Shown here piece by piece: positions 9,682-19,910 of a stretch of DNA of 64,000 nucleotides (the stretch's first letter is position 1; every line of letters starts with the position of its first letter). The stretch is taken from positions 1-64,000 of the forward strand of contig JABYQS010000133.1 of assembly GCA_022592435.1 (NCBI GenBank), read 5' to 3'. Position numbers and translations under genes: made by a program. The notes below the pieces were generated by a model. The model ran no database searches. It worked only from the letters and a program-made list of their open reading frames with translations, and was not told where the DNA came from. The DNA comes from Cerioporus squamosus. Taxonomy: Eukaryota; Basidiomycota; Agaricomycetes; Polyporales; Polyporaceae.

Positions 9682-12600
9682 CTAAACGTTGTAGTACTCA
9701 AACGCGGGGTTGCCTGGCTCCGCGCTCTCTACCAGAGCTTTCGTGAGCACGGACAGGTCTTTTGACTTCGCCTCCTCGACGGAGAGGACCTCGGCATCGG
9801 CAAGGTTGAGCGTCCGCTTGAGGTAAGGGAGGATCTCATGGAGCACCTTGACCTCCGAGAAGGGCACGGTGCGGTTGAACGCGGTGTGAGTGCCGAACTG
9901 CGCCATGCGCTTCTTGAACGCTTGCACGAACGGCATCGCGCGCTTGTCCTTGATGAGCCCGCGCTGGGTGAGGAGCTCGCGCACCTTCTGGTCGTCGACC
10001 TTGTCGTGCTCCTCCGAGTACGCCTCCTTGACGATCTGCACGCACTGGTCCTGCCACTCGGGGAACGCGTGTGTGACGTAGATGCGGACTGCGCGCGGCT
10101 TCTTCGGGTCGTATGTCGCCTGGCCCTGCTTGCCCTTGTTCATCTTCTTGAGCAGGGACAGCTCCGCGTCGCGCATCGTCTTGATCGTGCCGCGCATGTA
10201 CACGGCGGAGTCGATGATGGACTGGTCGACGGCGACCGTGGGCTCGGGCCAGTGCGCGAGCTGCACGGACTTGGGCTCCTTGAGGATCGCCGTCCAGACG
10301 TGCTCGGAGAAGTGCGGGGCGATGGGGAGGGCGAGGAGCGCGGCGGTGCGGATCCACCACTCGGCGAGGTCGGCGTGCATGCCGACATCGGCGGTGACTT
10401 CGCGGTACCAGTCGCGGGCCGACTGGAGTTCGTAGAAGCCGAACTTTAGCGCGTCCTTGTACTGCATGCTGCAGACATGCTAGATCGTCAGCGAATGCTG
10501 ACCATAGGGAAGTATGATGAGGACGTACGCAGCGTAATAGCCCTTAGTCTTCGAGGCAAGATCGTTCACCTCGTGCTCGAAGACAATGTCGTGGTAGTTC
10601 TTCTCGCCCTGTCTGAGCTTCGACTTGTCCTGAATGATCTCCTGTACAGGCAGGGTCAGCGCAGTTCGCATGTATGCATGAGTAATAGACGTACGTCGCA
10701 CCAAGCAATCAGCGTGTGCAGACGCAGGATGTTCGCGTTCGCAGTCTTCTCGTCGAAGTTCGCATCCTCAATACCGTCACCTGCATCCGCCAAGCACAGG
10801 CGCGTCGCATCCGCGCCGAACTTCTCGATGCACTGGCGCATCGTCATCGAGTTGCCCTTGCTCTTCGACATCTTCTGCCCGTTGACCATCAAGTGTCCGT
10901 TCGTGCGCATGCTCAGCGGCCACTTGTCCTCGGGGAACAGCGCGGCATGAATGTACACGCAGAAGGTCAGGTGGTTCGGGATCAGGTCCTTGCCGGACGA
11001 GCGGACGTCGAAGGGGTAGAAGTACTCAAACTCGTGCTTCATCGCGTCGGCCTTCTCCTTTGGCATTGGCGCAGGGTCTGGCCAGGGTCCGTTGTTGAGC
11101 ACGTAGTCCCAGACTTCGTCCGTCATCTGATCCGCGGTCACGCCCAGAGGACCGGGCTGGCTACCGTCGAGCTTGCCTGCGAACAGTCAGCGGGTGGACA
11201 TCAGGCGTACAACCGGACGCGTCACTTACTATGGAGAAGATGGGCGACAGTGTAGTAGGACATGTAGATCGTAGAGTCGCTCAGAGACTCGACGAGGAAG
11301 GTAGGGTCCCAGGGAATCTTCGACCCGAGTCCGTATGTTCGTGCACAAGCCCACTTGTTCAGCCACGCCAGGACACCCTCGAACGCGTTGCGGGTCTCAG
11401 AGTTGTACGTTTCCATCTTGGAAACGAGCCTGTGGGCCGTGATGAGCGATGTCGAACTCAACAATTAAAGGAGACATACTTCTCGGCTTGTGCCCTCCAC
11501 GAAGGCTCACCGTAATCCAGGTACCACTGGTCCATGAGCGCAATAACGCACTCGTCCGAACTGCGCGAGATGATGAGGCCCTCGGGCTCAGCGTACGCGA
11601 ACGCCAGGCCAGCCTCAATGAGCTTCTCACGGACGCGCGGCTTCGCCTCCTGTACCGGAAGGCCCTTGAACTCGCCGACGGTCATCGTGCCGTTGTAGAA
11701 GCCCTCCTTGTACGCGATCTCCTTCGCCTCGGCCAGCTGCTTCGTATCCTTCTGGGACTGGATCTTCAGCTGCTTGATGACGGCAGGTGCGGTCATCTCG
11801 CCGTACGTCGGGGTGGAGATAACGGGAACAGGGTCGAACGCGCACCACGAAGGCTCAATCTTGTAGAACTCGGGCTTCTTGCGCAGGTCGGTGAGGGTCT
11901 GGAAGTCGTCTGGCGAGTCGGACGGGACGGAAGTGACGACACCGGTGCCCTACTTGGTCGTCAGTAAGGGCGTGAATTCGATAATCGCCATGCTTACCTT
12001 GGTAGGGAGGACATTCTCCATGGGGAGGACATAGACCTCGGGGTTGACGGAGAAGGGCGCCTTGATCTTCGTGCCGACAAGCAGAGAGCCCTCAATCTCT
12101 GTCAGCTGGTTCACCTGTCCGCGAACAGCCGTAATGCCCTGGAACGCCATGTTGCGCGCCGCACGGTAAGTGCAGACATACGCCTCCTGGTCGTTGATCG
12201 CGAACACGCCGTACTTGATCTGCGTGCCGACAAAGCAGTTGGTCTGGCCGTACCTTCGAGCACTGTCAATTCGTGCATGCGATGAGTCGCGCTACTACTC
12301 ACATCGTCTCCGGCCGCAGAGTAGCCGCAACCAGGAAGACCTTGCGGTCGCCGACCTTGTCCTTGATGACCTTGCCGGCGGCTTCGCTCCAGTCCACGAC
12401 CTCCATCTTGATACCGGTGTACTCCGTCGGACCCAGCGCCTCGCCCTCCGATCGGTCGTGGTCCATGCATGGCTGGCCGTCCTTGGGACTGTAGACAGTG
12501 TAGCGCTCACCGAACTTGATTTTGCCGAGCTTGTAGAGCTTCTTCGTCTGCCAGCGCACAAATGAGTCGTAGTACGGGTTCGCGTCGGTCGTGATGAAGG

Positions 12601-13430
12601 AGCGTCGCCAGTCGATCCGGGAGCCAAACAGCTTGTTGTCTTCCTGCAGATCTGGTCAGACGCGGACATCCGCGCGCGCACGCGACAACTCACGATGCAG
12701 ATTGGGGGGTAGTACTTGAGCCAGAAGTAGGGGTCCGCGAACTTCTTGATCTCCTCGCGAGGCACGCCCATCGACTCCATGATTTGGAACTGGTACTGGA
12801 GACCGGTCGCCTTCGCCGCCACCTTGCCCTTCTTCGCCTTGTCTACCGCCTTCGCGGGGCCGTCTGAGGTCGTGGTGGGTGCGGCGGGAGCTGCCTCTTC
12901 TTCCGGTACGAACCGCTCGAAGTTCTCGCCGAACATCTCGATCTCGCGTTCGATTTTGTCTGCAGCAGCCTGCACCACAATGTATCTTCTTCGTGTCTGG
13001 ACTGGATCACGCGACGTACCTTGATCGGCATACCCGTACAGTGGAAACCGTGGGGGAACAGCACACGCTCGCCCAGCATCCGATGGAAACCCGCGGCGAA
13101 CTCGATTTTGGAGATGGTGAACGCATGGCCGAGGTGGAGGGAGCCGTTGGTGTAGGGGAAGGGAAAGTTACCGAACCACTTGGGGAACTGTTTCTTGACC
13201 TCCGCTGGCGACAGGCCCTTCAGATCCTCTGCTGTCGGGGCGTCCACCTCGAAGAGCCGCTCCTCCGCCCATCGTGCTTGGTACTTCAACTCGAGTTCGC
13301 GGAGCTCGTCACGTTTGCCGGTCTGGGCGAGCTCCATGGTGTTGGCGGAAGCGGCAGCCATGATGGTGCGGAAACTCGTCAAACGAGTAGGACGTAGAGA
13401 ACGTCGCCACAGAGAGAGAATGGTGGCCAA
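9682..13430 (-). CDS. Leucyl-tRNA synthetase, cytosolic type
   Basis: Nine exons on the minus strand: 13430-13020, 12969-12694, 12643-12303, 12253-11998, 11949-11480, 11429-11230, 11176-10695, 10641-10529, 10468-9682. They sum to 3336 nt, 1111 residues, with all phases closed and introns of 48-60 bp. It charges tRNA-Leu with leucine. Seen: the class I HIGH motif as HLGH at about residues 99-102, the threonine-rich editing-domain motif [23 protein letters not shown] in the catalytic core, and KMSKSKGNS at about 753-761. Length and motif order fit the eukaryotic/archaeal LeuRS (yeast Cdc60 is about 1090 residues), not the shorter mitochondrial enzyme. An in-frame ATG at 13361 would give 1088 residues. 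The extra 23 residues from 13430 are basic, lack acidic residues and resemble a mitochondrial presequence (see findings). Confidence 0.97.
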
Positions 13431-14885
13431 TATCCCGATGAAGCAGAATAAATCAGTTCAGCAGCTGTGAGGAAATCGATGCCAGTCCGAGTCATCTGAA
13501 GGCCGGCGCAAATCAGATTTTGAGCAGCAGTGACCGGGGTCCGCGCTAGGGTTTCCTGGACTTAGGGCTTAGCTGTCGCGACACTAGTACTCGCCCACAA
13601 TATCGGACGGCCCGACGTCGCAGCATGGGAGGGTGTAGAAGAGGGTCAAGCTGTGTTCCGTGGCTGCACGACGCGTTCTGGTATATATACTCTACGACTG
13701 ACCGCCAGATCTGAATCGGGTCAAGGGGCATTACGTACGTACCTCAGGTTCCTTACCGGGAACGCGACCTCTCGCTGCTCCTGCGCTGCTCTCCTCATGA
13801 CCCCTTGCTTGAATTTGCCACACTCATGTCATCTACCTTGCGTGAACTATGTGTTGTGCGCCCCGGGAAATCGCATCCGGAGTCCTCGAAGGTGAGCACC
13901 ATGTACCCACCACCATGTCATCTCCTGCTGTCTCCTGGACGCCTCGGGTTTTGGCCAGTCAGTCGTTCCTCCAAAGTAGTGGCTGCCCCTAAATCCGTCG
14001 CTGAGCGCACGAGTAGCAAGTTACTCATTTTGTTTTTTCTGCGCGAGGCACAATAGCGTTGAGCCGTCTTGACGGGCCACTGTAGTGCTATGATGTGTGC
14101 TGCTGCATATGCCGGGGCGCGTACATGCCATGCAGCCGCACTGACGGTCTCGCTAATAGCTATTCGCTTTGGCTGGCTGGACAATTCAATGAAGACCGTG
14201 TTCCGACGGCCCATGGGGCGTACTCGGGCATACGACGCACGGCCCTTTACTTCATGCCGTTGACCCTGAGCCTCGTAGTCATCCTCATCGTCCAGTTCCT
14301 CAATACGGTGATGCTTTTGGAGGTACAGCGCAACGATTCTCGCATGGAAGTTCAGTGTCAGCGTGTAGTAGTACTCTAACTGACAGGGCTCTCCACCATA
14401 GGCTGGTCAATGATGTCTTGATACAATCTACACTGTAATACAGGGCCCGGTGAGTGCCACCCCGAACGCTCCAGCTGCTCTTTGCGGCCCTTGCGAACTT
14501 CGAAACTGCGGACATAGAGTACATCTGTGGATCCGTGTACACTTCGCAGCTGCGCTCAAGAGATGCGCGCGCGGACTCCTGAGCGAGGCTCCGAGCTTGC
14601 CCTTGTCCGGAGCGCCCGGGCTCGGACAGAGGCACGATCACGGGTGACGGGCTCTAGTATATATCCGGCAGCTTCCCCACACTCAGCTGGTTGTCAATGT
14701 AAGTACTCCGGCACCCTTCCCACTCTCTGAGTCTCTCTCCCAACCAGTCCAAGCTGCGTCCGTCGCTGGCAAGTCCGGGGCAGTCTGAGGACGAACGCCA
14801 ATGCCCAAGTTTGCTTCTGCGAAATGCGAGGGTGAGTCATTATGTTCAACTCTGATCACAAGCACTGCAACGGGTGTCACCGGGG
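13431..14885. other. Intergenic, with possible exon fragments near 14.1-14.57 kb
   Basis: No complete gene can be built. On the plus strand, 14188-14312 reads SLWLAGQFNEDRVPTAHG and then a hydrophobic run FMPLTLSLVVILIVQFLN followed by a good GTACAG donor. Further on, 14473-14577 reads LLFAALANFETADIEYICG and ends at TGA. These could be exons of a small membrane protein or remnants of one, but I could not join them in frame or find the start. The first 450 bp hold the LeuRS 5' flank and little else. Confidence 0.35.
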
Positions 14886-14889
14886 GCAT

Positions 14890-15415
14890 TTCGGCCTATA
14901 TCTAGCGGATAAATCTTAGATAAATGTTGGTTATTGGCCATATATGTCCACCCTATGCCGGCCTGAAATATGCTAGTCAGATTTGTAATAAGGGCGCAAT
15001 ATGTCTAGGTCGAAACCCACGATATATCCAGCCATATATCCAGAAGATTGAATTGAAATGAGTCCAGTGTGTCCCCAGCTGGAATATGCCAGACATATGC
15101 AAAATATGACCACCATATTTCCCCTTTATACCCACCCCATAGATGCTGGACAGATGCTGGAAATTTGCAGAATATCTCCCAGCTTTGATCAAAATGTATC
15201 TGGAGATTCTATGCCAGTGATATGCTGGATAAAAGCATATCATATTCAAAATATGATAGCACTATATCCCCATGATAGATGATAGACAAACACCAGTAAC
15301 ATTTTAACTGTGGCCAGCATGTGATCACCCTATGTCAAGCGGATATATGTTGGACATACTGCCAATACATGCCAATCATATTGCAAATGTGACCAAAATA
15401 TGATTGGAATATGTC
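14890..15415. repeat. AT-rich island made of degenerate ATATG/TGGACATAT words
   Basis: Base composition drops sharply here. Short words recur: CATATAT, ATATGC, AATATGTCTAGG (at about 15002 and 15405), and GGATA.AT.TTGGA (at about 14907 and 15346). Open frames are short. It looks like an eroded satellite or an old AT-biased (RIP-like) element. It directly abuts the minisatellite region. Confidence 0.6.
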
Positions 15416-15424
15416 TAGGCTAAA

Positions 15425-15515
15425 AAACTACCACTACTACCACCACCTGCTACTACCACCTACTACCACCACTGGTTGCCACCTACCACTACCACCACTG
15501 CTACCTAACAACCGA
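15425..15515 (+). repeat. CTACCA-type trinucleotide-rich microsatellite
   Basis: About 90 bp composed almost entirely of CTACCA, CTACTACCAC and related words, between the AT-rich island and the 54-bp array. Confidence 0.75.
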
Positions 15516-15652
15516 ATCCTGCCACTTGCCTGGTTACTACTACCAACTCCTAACAGCCCCACCACCAAATGTCAGTACAGAGATGACACAGCATGTCAGC
15601 CTGACGGATGCGAATACATCAGATTGCTAAGCATATCAAGTTGGCGCACAGA

Positions 15653-18360
15653 GCTCGGGAATTTCGCTTTGCCAAGTTCGCTAAGAAAGTCCAGTCGGCG
15701 CGTAAAGCTCGGGAAGTTTGCTTCGCCAAGTTCGCTAATAGAGTCCAGTCCGAGCGAAAAGCTGGGGAAGTTCGCTTCGCCAAGTTCGCTAAGAAAGTCA
15801 AGCCAGTGCGAAGAGCTCGGGAAGTTCGCTTCGCCCAGGTCGTTAAGAAAGTCCAGTCGGCACGAAGAGCTCGGGAAGTTCGCTTCGCCCAGGTCGCTAA
15901 GAAAGCCCAGTCCGCGCGAAAAGCTCGGGAAGTTCGCTTCGCCCAGGTCGCTAAGAAAGCCCAGTCCGCGCGAAAAGCTCGGGAAGTTCGCTTCGCCCAG
16001 GTCGCTAAGAAAGTCCAGTTGGCGCGTAAAGCTCGGGAAGTTCGCTTCGCCCAGGTCGCTAAGAAAGCCCAGTCCGCGCGAAAAGCTCGGGAAGTTCGCT
16101 TCGCCCAGGTCGCTAAGAAAGCCCAGTCCGCGCGAAAAGCTCGGGAAGTTCGCTTCGCCCAGGTCGCTAAGAAAGTCCAGTCGGCACGAAGAGCTCGGGA
16201 AGTTCGCTTCGCCAAGTTCGCTAATAGAGTCCAGTCGGCGCGAAGAGCTCGGGAAGTTCGCTTCTCCAAGGTCGCTGATAGAGTCCAGTTGGCGCGAAGA
16301 GCTTAGGAAGTTCGCTTCGCCAAGTTCGCTAAGAAAGTCAAGCCAGCGCGAAGAGCTCAGGAAGTTCGCTTCGCCCAGGTGGCTAAGAAAGCCCAGTCGG
16401 CACGAAGAGCTCGGGAAGTTTGCTTCGCCAAGTTCGCTAATAGAGTCCAGTCGGCGTGAAAAGCTCGGGAAGTTCGCTTCGCCCACGTCGCTAAGAAAGT
16501 CCAGTCCGCGCGAAAAGCTCGGGAAGTTCGCTTTGCCCAGGTCGCTAAGAAAGTCCAGTTGGCGCGAAGAGCTCGGGAAGTTCGCTTCGCCAAGTTCGCT
16601 CCAGTGCAAAGAGCTCGGGAATTTCGGTTCGCCAAGTTCGCTAAGAAAGTCAAGCCAGCGCGAAAAGCTTAGGAAGTTCGCTTCGCCCAGGTCGCTAAGA
16701 AAGTCCAGTCGGCGCGAAGAGCTCCGGAAGTTCGCTTCGCCAAGTTTGCTAAGAAAGTCAAGCCAGCGCGTAAAGCTCGGGAAGTTCGCTTCGCCCAGGT
16801 CGCTAAGAAAGCCCAGTCCGCGCGAAAAGCTCGGGAAGTTCGCTTCGCCCAGGTCACTAAGAAAGTCCAGTCGGCACGAAGAGCTCGGGAAGTTCGCTTC
16901 GCCAAGTTCGCTAAGAAAGTCAAGCCAGCGCGAAGAGCTTGGGAAGTTCGCTTCGCCCAGGTCGCTAAGAAAGTCCAGTTGGCGCGTAAAGCTCGGGAAG
17001 TTCGCTTCGCCCAGGTCGCTAAGAAAGTCAAGCCAGCGCGAAGAGCTCGGGAAGTTCGCTTCACCCAGGTCGCTAAGAAAGTCCAGTTGGCGCGAAGGGC
17101 TCGAGAAGTTCGCTTCGCCCAGGTGGCTAAGAAAGCCCAGTCCGCGCGAAAAGCTCGGGAAGTTCGCTTCGCCCAGGTCGCTAAGAAAGTCAAGCCAGCG
17201 CGAAGAGCTTGGGAAGTTCGCTTCGCCCAGGTCGCTAAGAAAGTCCAGTTGGCGCGTAAAGCTCGGGAAGTTCGCTTCGCCCAGGTCGCTAAGAAAGTCA
17301 AGCCAGCGCGAAGAGCTTGGGAAGTTCGCTTCGCCCAGGTCGCTAAGAAAGTCCAGTTGGCGCGTAAAGCTCGGGAAGTTCGCTTCGCCCAGGTCGCTAA
17401 GAAAGTCAAGCCAGCGCGAAGAGCTTGGGAAGTTCGCTTCGCCCAGGTCGCTAAGAAAGTCCAGTTGGCGCGTAAAGCTCGGGAAGTTCGCTTCGCCCAG
17501 GTCGCTAAGAAAGCCCAGTCCACGCGAAAAGCTCGGGAAGTTCGCTTCGCCCAGGTCGCTAAGAAAGTCCAGTCGGCACGAAGAGCTCGGGAAGTTCGCT
17601 TCGCCAAGTTCGCTGATAGAGTCCAGTCGGCGCGAAGAGCTCGGGAAGTTCGCTTCTCCAAGGTCGCTGATAGAGTCCAGTTGGCGCGAAGAGCTTAGGA
17701 AGTTCGCTTCGCCAAGTTCGCTAAGAAAGTCAAGCCAGCGCGAAGAGCTTGGGAAGTTCGCTTCGCCCAGGTCGCTAAGAAAGTCCAGTCGGCGCGAAGA
17801 GCTCGAGAAGTTCGCTTCGCCCAGGTGGCTAAGAAAGCCCAGTTGGCACGAAGAGCTCGGGAAGTTCGCTTCACCCAGGTCGCTAAGAAAGTCCAGTTGG
17901 CGCGAAGGGCTCGAGAAGTTCGCTTCGCCCAGGTGGCTAAGAAAGCCCAGTTGGCGCGTAAAGCTCGGGAAGTTCGCTTCGCCCAGGTCGCTAAGAAAGC
18001 CCAGTTGGCCCGAAGAGCTCGGGAAGTTCGCTTCACCAAGTCCGCTAATAGAGTCCAGTCGGCGCGAAGAGCTCGGGAAGTTCGCTTCTCCAAGGTCGCT
18101 GATAGAGTCCAGTTGGCGCGAAAAGCTGGGGAAGTTCGCTTCTCCAAGGTCCCTGATAGAGTCCAGTTGGCGCGAAAAGCTGGGGAAGTTCGCTTCTCCA
18201 AGGTCCCTGATAGAGTCCAGTTGGCGCGAAAAGCTCGGGAAGTTCGCTTCGCCCAGGTCGCTAATAGAGTCCAGTCGGCGCGAAGAGCTCGGGAAGTTCG
18301 CTTCTCCAAGTTCGCTAATAGAGTCCAGTCGGCACGAAGAGCTTGCCAAGTTCGCTAGGA
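15653..18360. repeat. 54-bp minisatellite array, about 50 units
   Basis: The unit runs from one GCTCGGGAAGTTCGC to the next. The distance from 15653 to the last unit start at 18341 is 2688 bp, which equals 49 units of 54 bp plus one of 42 bp (the short unit lies at about 16571-16612). Variable positions are the stretch after AAGAAAG (TCCAGTCGG, CCCAGTCCG, TCCAGTTGG or TCAAGCCAG), CGAAGA/CGAAAA/CGTAAA, and CTAAGA/CTAATA/CTGATA. Near 17000-17500 two unit types alternate, giving a 108-bp higher-order repeat about three times. Because 54 is a multiple of three, frames stay open for 991 codons on the plus strand and 927 on the minus strand. I treat these as fortuitous. Confidence 0.95.
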
Positions 18361-18687
18361 AAGTCTTTGACGGCGGCACACTGTAGAGGAGGAGATGAGG
18401 AGGAAGGAGAGAGAGACGTGAAAGTGTTGTTGTCGAGGCAAATCGATAAGAGAATCAGTCGGCACTCATTATCTCCAACCTTCTCCGACGAGCTCCCGCC
18501 TCTTCCGAGGCGTTGAGCGTCCACAAACACTGAGTTTTTCTAACCCCGTTCGTCGTGCTCATCTGCATCAACAGGCTTCGGATTCTGTCGGCGAGACCCT
18601 CGTGCGGAAAGGAACAGAGAGGAGGCAGTATTAGGTTACTAAAATTGTGCTAAACTACATTGCGCAACAGAGCACTACAGATGCACA

Positions 18688-18750
18688 GTGAGGTGCTACG
18701 ACGTGCTATGAGGTGCTACGAAGTGCTACGAAATGCAGTGCTGTGCTATG
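18688..18750 (+). repeat. 10-bp tandem repeat (GAGGTGCTAC-like)
   Basis: About six imperfect 10-bp units of the form GA.GTGCTAC/T follow one another, for example GAGGTGCTAC, GACGTGCTAT, GAGGTGCTAC, GAAGTGCTAC. Confidence 0.8.
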
Positions 18751-19392
18751 GCGAGTAGACGCTCGAAGAGGTTTCCCTGATGTAACTCCGACCAGACTAG
18801 GGACTAGGCGGGTTTGCGCATCACGGCGACAGAGTCCGACGAACACTGCGTACATGGAAGGATGTGGGTATCAGGTCGACGCAGCGCAGCTTCACTCAGC
18901 TTGTAAGACGTACCTCGCCTCACGAGGGGAACAGCGGAGCCGCTCGGAACTCTCGACACCGCTACTCATGAAGTCAGAATGCTGGCGCGGCGTGCAGGTG
19001 AGTCCTCATTAGATTATCGCGCAAGTGTCACAAGCGAAGTTCCTCTGCCAGCTACAGGGTCGTCGAACGACGGGATTCCCGGGGACTCGGGAGCCAAGTG
19101 TTAGGAGCTCGGTATTTACCGGCATGTGGACACCTCATCAGTAGTCGACCCATGCCCGAAATGGAAGTGCGAACTCACGAAAACTTCGGGACAGTCCAAA
19201 TGACGATGCTGAGCGCGTGCCGCCCGGGCGCGGGTACATCACTAGAGACAAGCGCACTTTGTAGTCCCCTTCGCCTTGGCCCGAAGAGAGTGAAGGATCT
19301 CTCCGTCACTGAGCGGTGCTGCGTGTCGCAGCCAAGATCGTGAGGGGTTTCAGTTGCGTGGTTGCAACTCCTCCATCTACTACATGGTGAGA

Positions 19393-19910
19393 GTTGCAAC
19401 TCCCGGGCGCGTGATGGCAAAGGCTCGCGTAACAGCAAAGACATTACGCGAGCATGAGCGTGTCGAGGTAGCGCTCGAATCGTTACCTTTTATAGCAAAA
19501 GTGTTGGCGGGGGATCGAACACCGATCAGCAAAAAGGGAGGTCAACGCTGTACCAACTGCGCCACAGCAGCTTTGTCTACCAGGCTTATCATTATAATAT
19601 AAAGGTTCTTTTAGGGCCGCCCTCCTGTCCTGCTCCGGGCTGCCCTTCGCAGGACAGGAGGGCGTGCAATAGAACAAAAGAAAGTGAGGCTGATGGATGA
19701 AATGAGGACTTACCAGAATGCATCCTTGACAGACAAGGGCAGAGGATGGCCGGGTGGGGACTCCGAACCGGAGGACGCGCGCAAATGTACGGCAGGCGGA
19801 GGAGGCGGGAGGGCGGGATCGACGAGGGCGCCATGCCCGACTCGTGTCGGCTAACGAACAAGCGAGCAGCGTGCAGGCGCTGGCGTAAGCGAGCGCCCGG
19901 GAGTTGCAAC
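19393..19910. mobile_element. Candidate small non-autonomous element with 18-bp inverted ends
   Basis: GTTGCAACTCCCGGGCGC at 19393-19410 is the exact reverse complement of 19893-19910. The 518 bp between the outer edges contain a 10-bp perfect hairpin (19423-19432 with 19444-19453), a 15-bp perfect hairpin (19619-19633 with 19649-19663, 15-nt loop) and a minus-strand tRNA-like sequence. A further GGTTGCAACTCC lies just outside at about 19354. No protein is encoded. The size and perfect inverted ends suggest a MITE-like element. No target-site duplication is obvious. Confidence 0.45.
19501..19571 (-). ncRNA. tRNA-like sequence with Pol III A and B boxes
   Basis: Read on the minus strand, the A-box-like TGGCGCAGTTGG is followed 30 nt later by the B-box-like GTGTTCGATCC, and a TTTT run follows the 3' end. 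The D-stem GCGC/GCGT pairs, but the acceptor and anticodon stems do not close properly, so it is not a normal tRNA gene. It may be a tRNA pseudogene or a tRNA-derived SINE head inside the inverted-repeat element. Confidence 0.35.

Noticed and set aside
9838..10449. A 203-codon plus-strand frame rich in Leu/Arg/Val
   Set aside because: It is antisense to the last exon of the leucyl-tRNA synthetase gene and reflects its codon bias.
15653..18360. CRISPR-like array
   Set aside because: Units are contiguous variants of one sequence with no unique spacers, and the window is eukaryotic.
15411..18386. A 991-codon plus-strand frame and a 927-codon minus-strand frame across the minisatellite as genes
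   Set aside because: Both follow from a 54-bp period that is a multiple of three. The N-terminal part before the array is low-complexity His/Leu/Pro/Thr, there is no intron structure, and no domain is seen.
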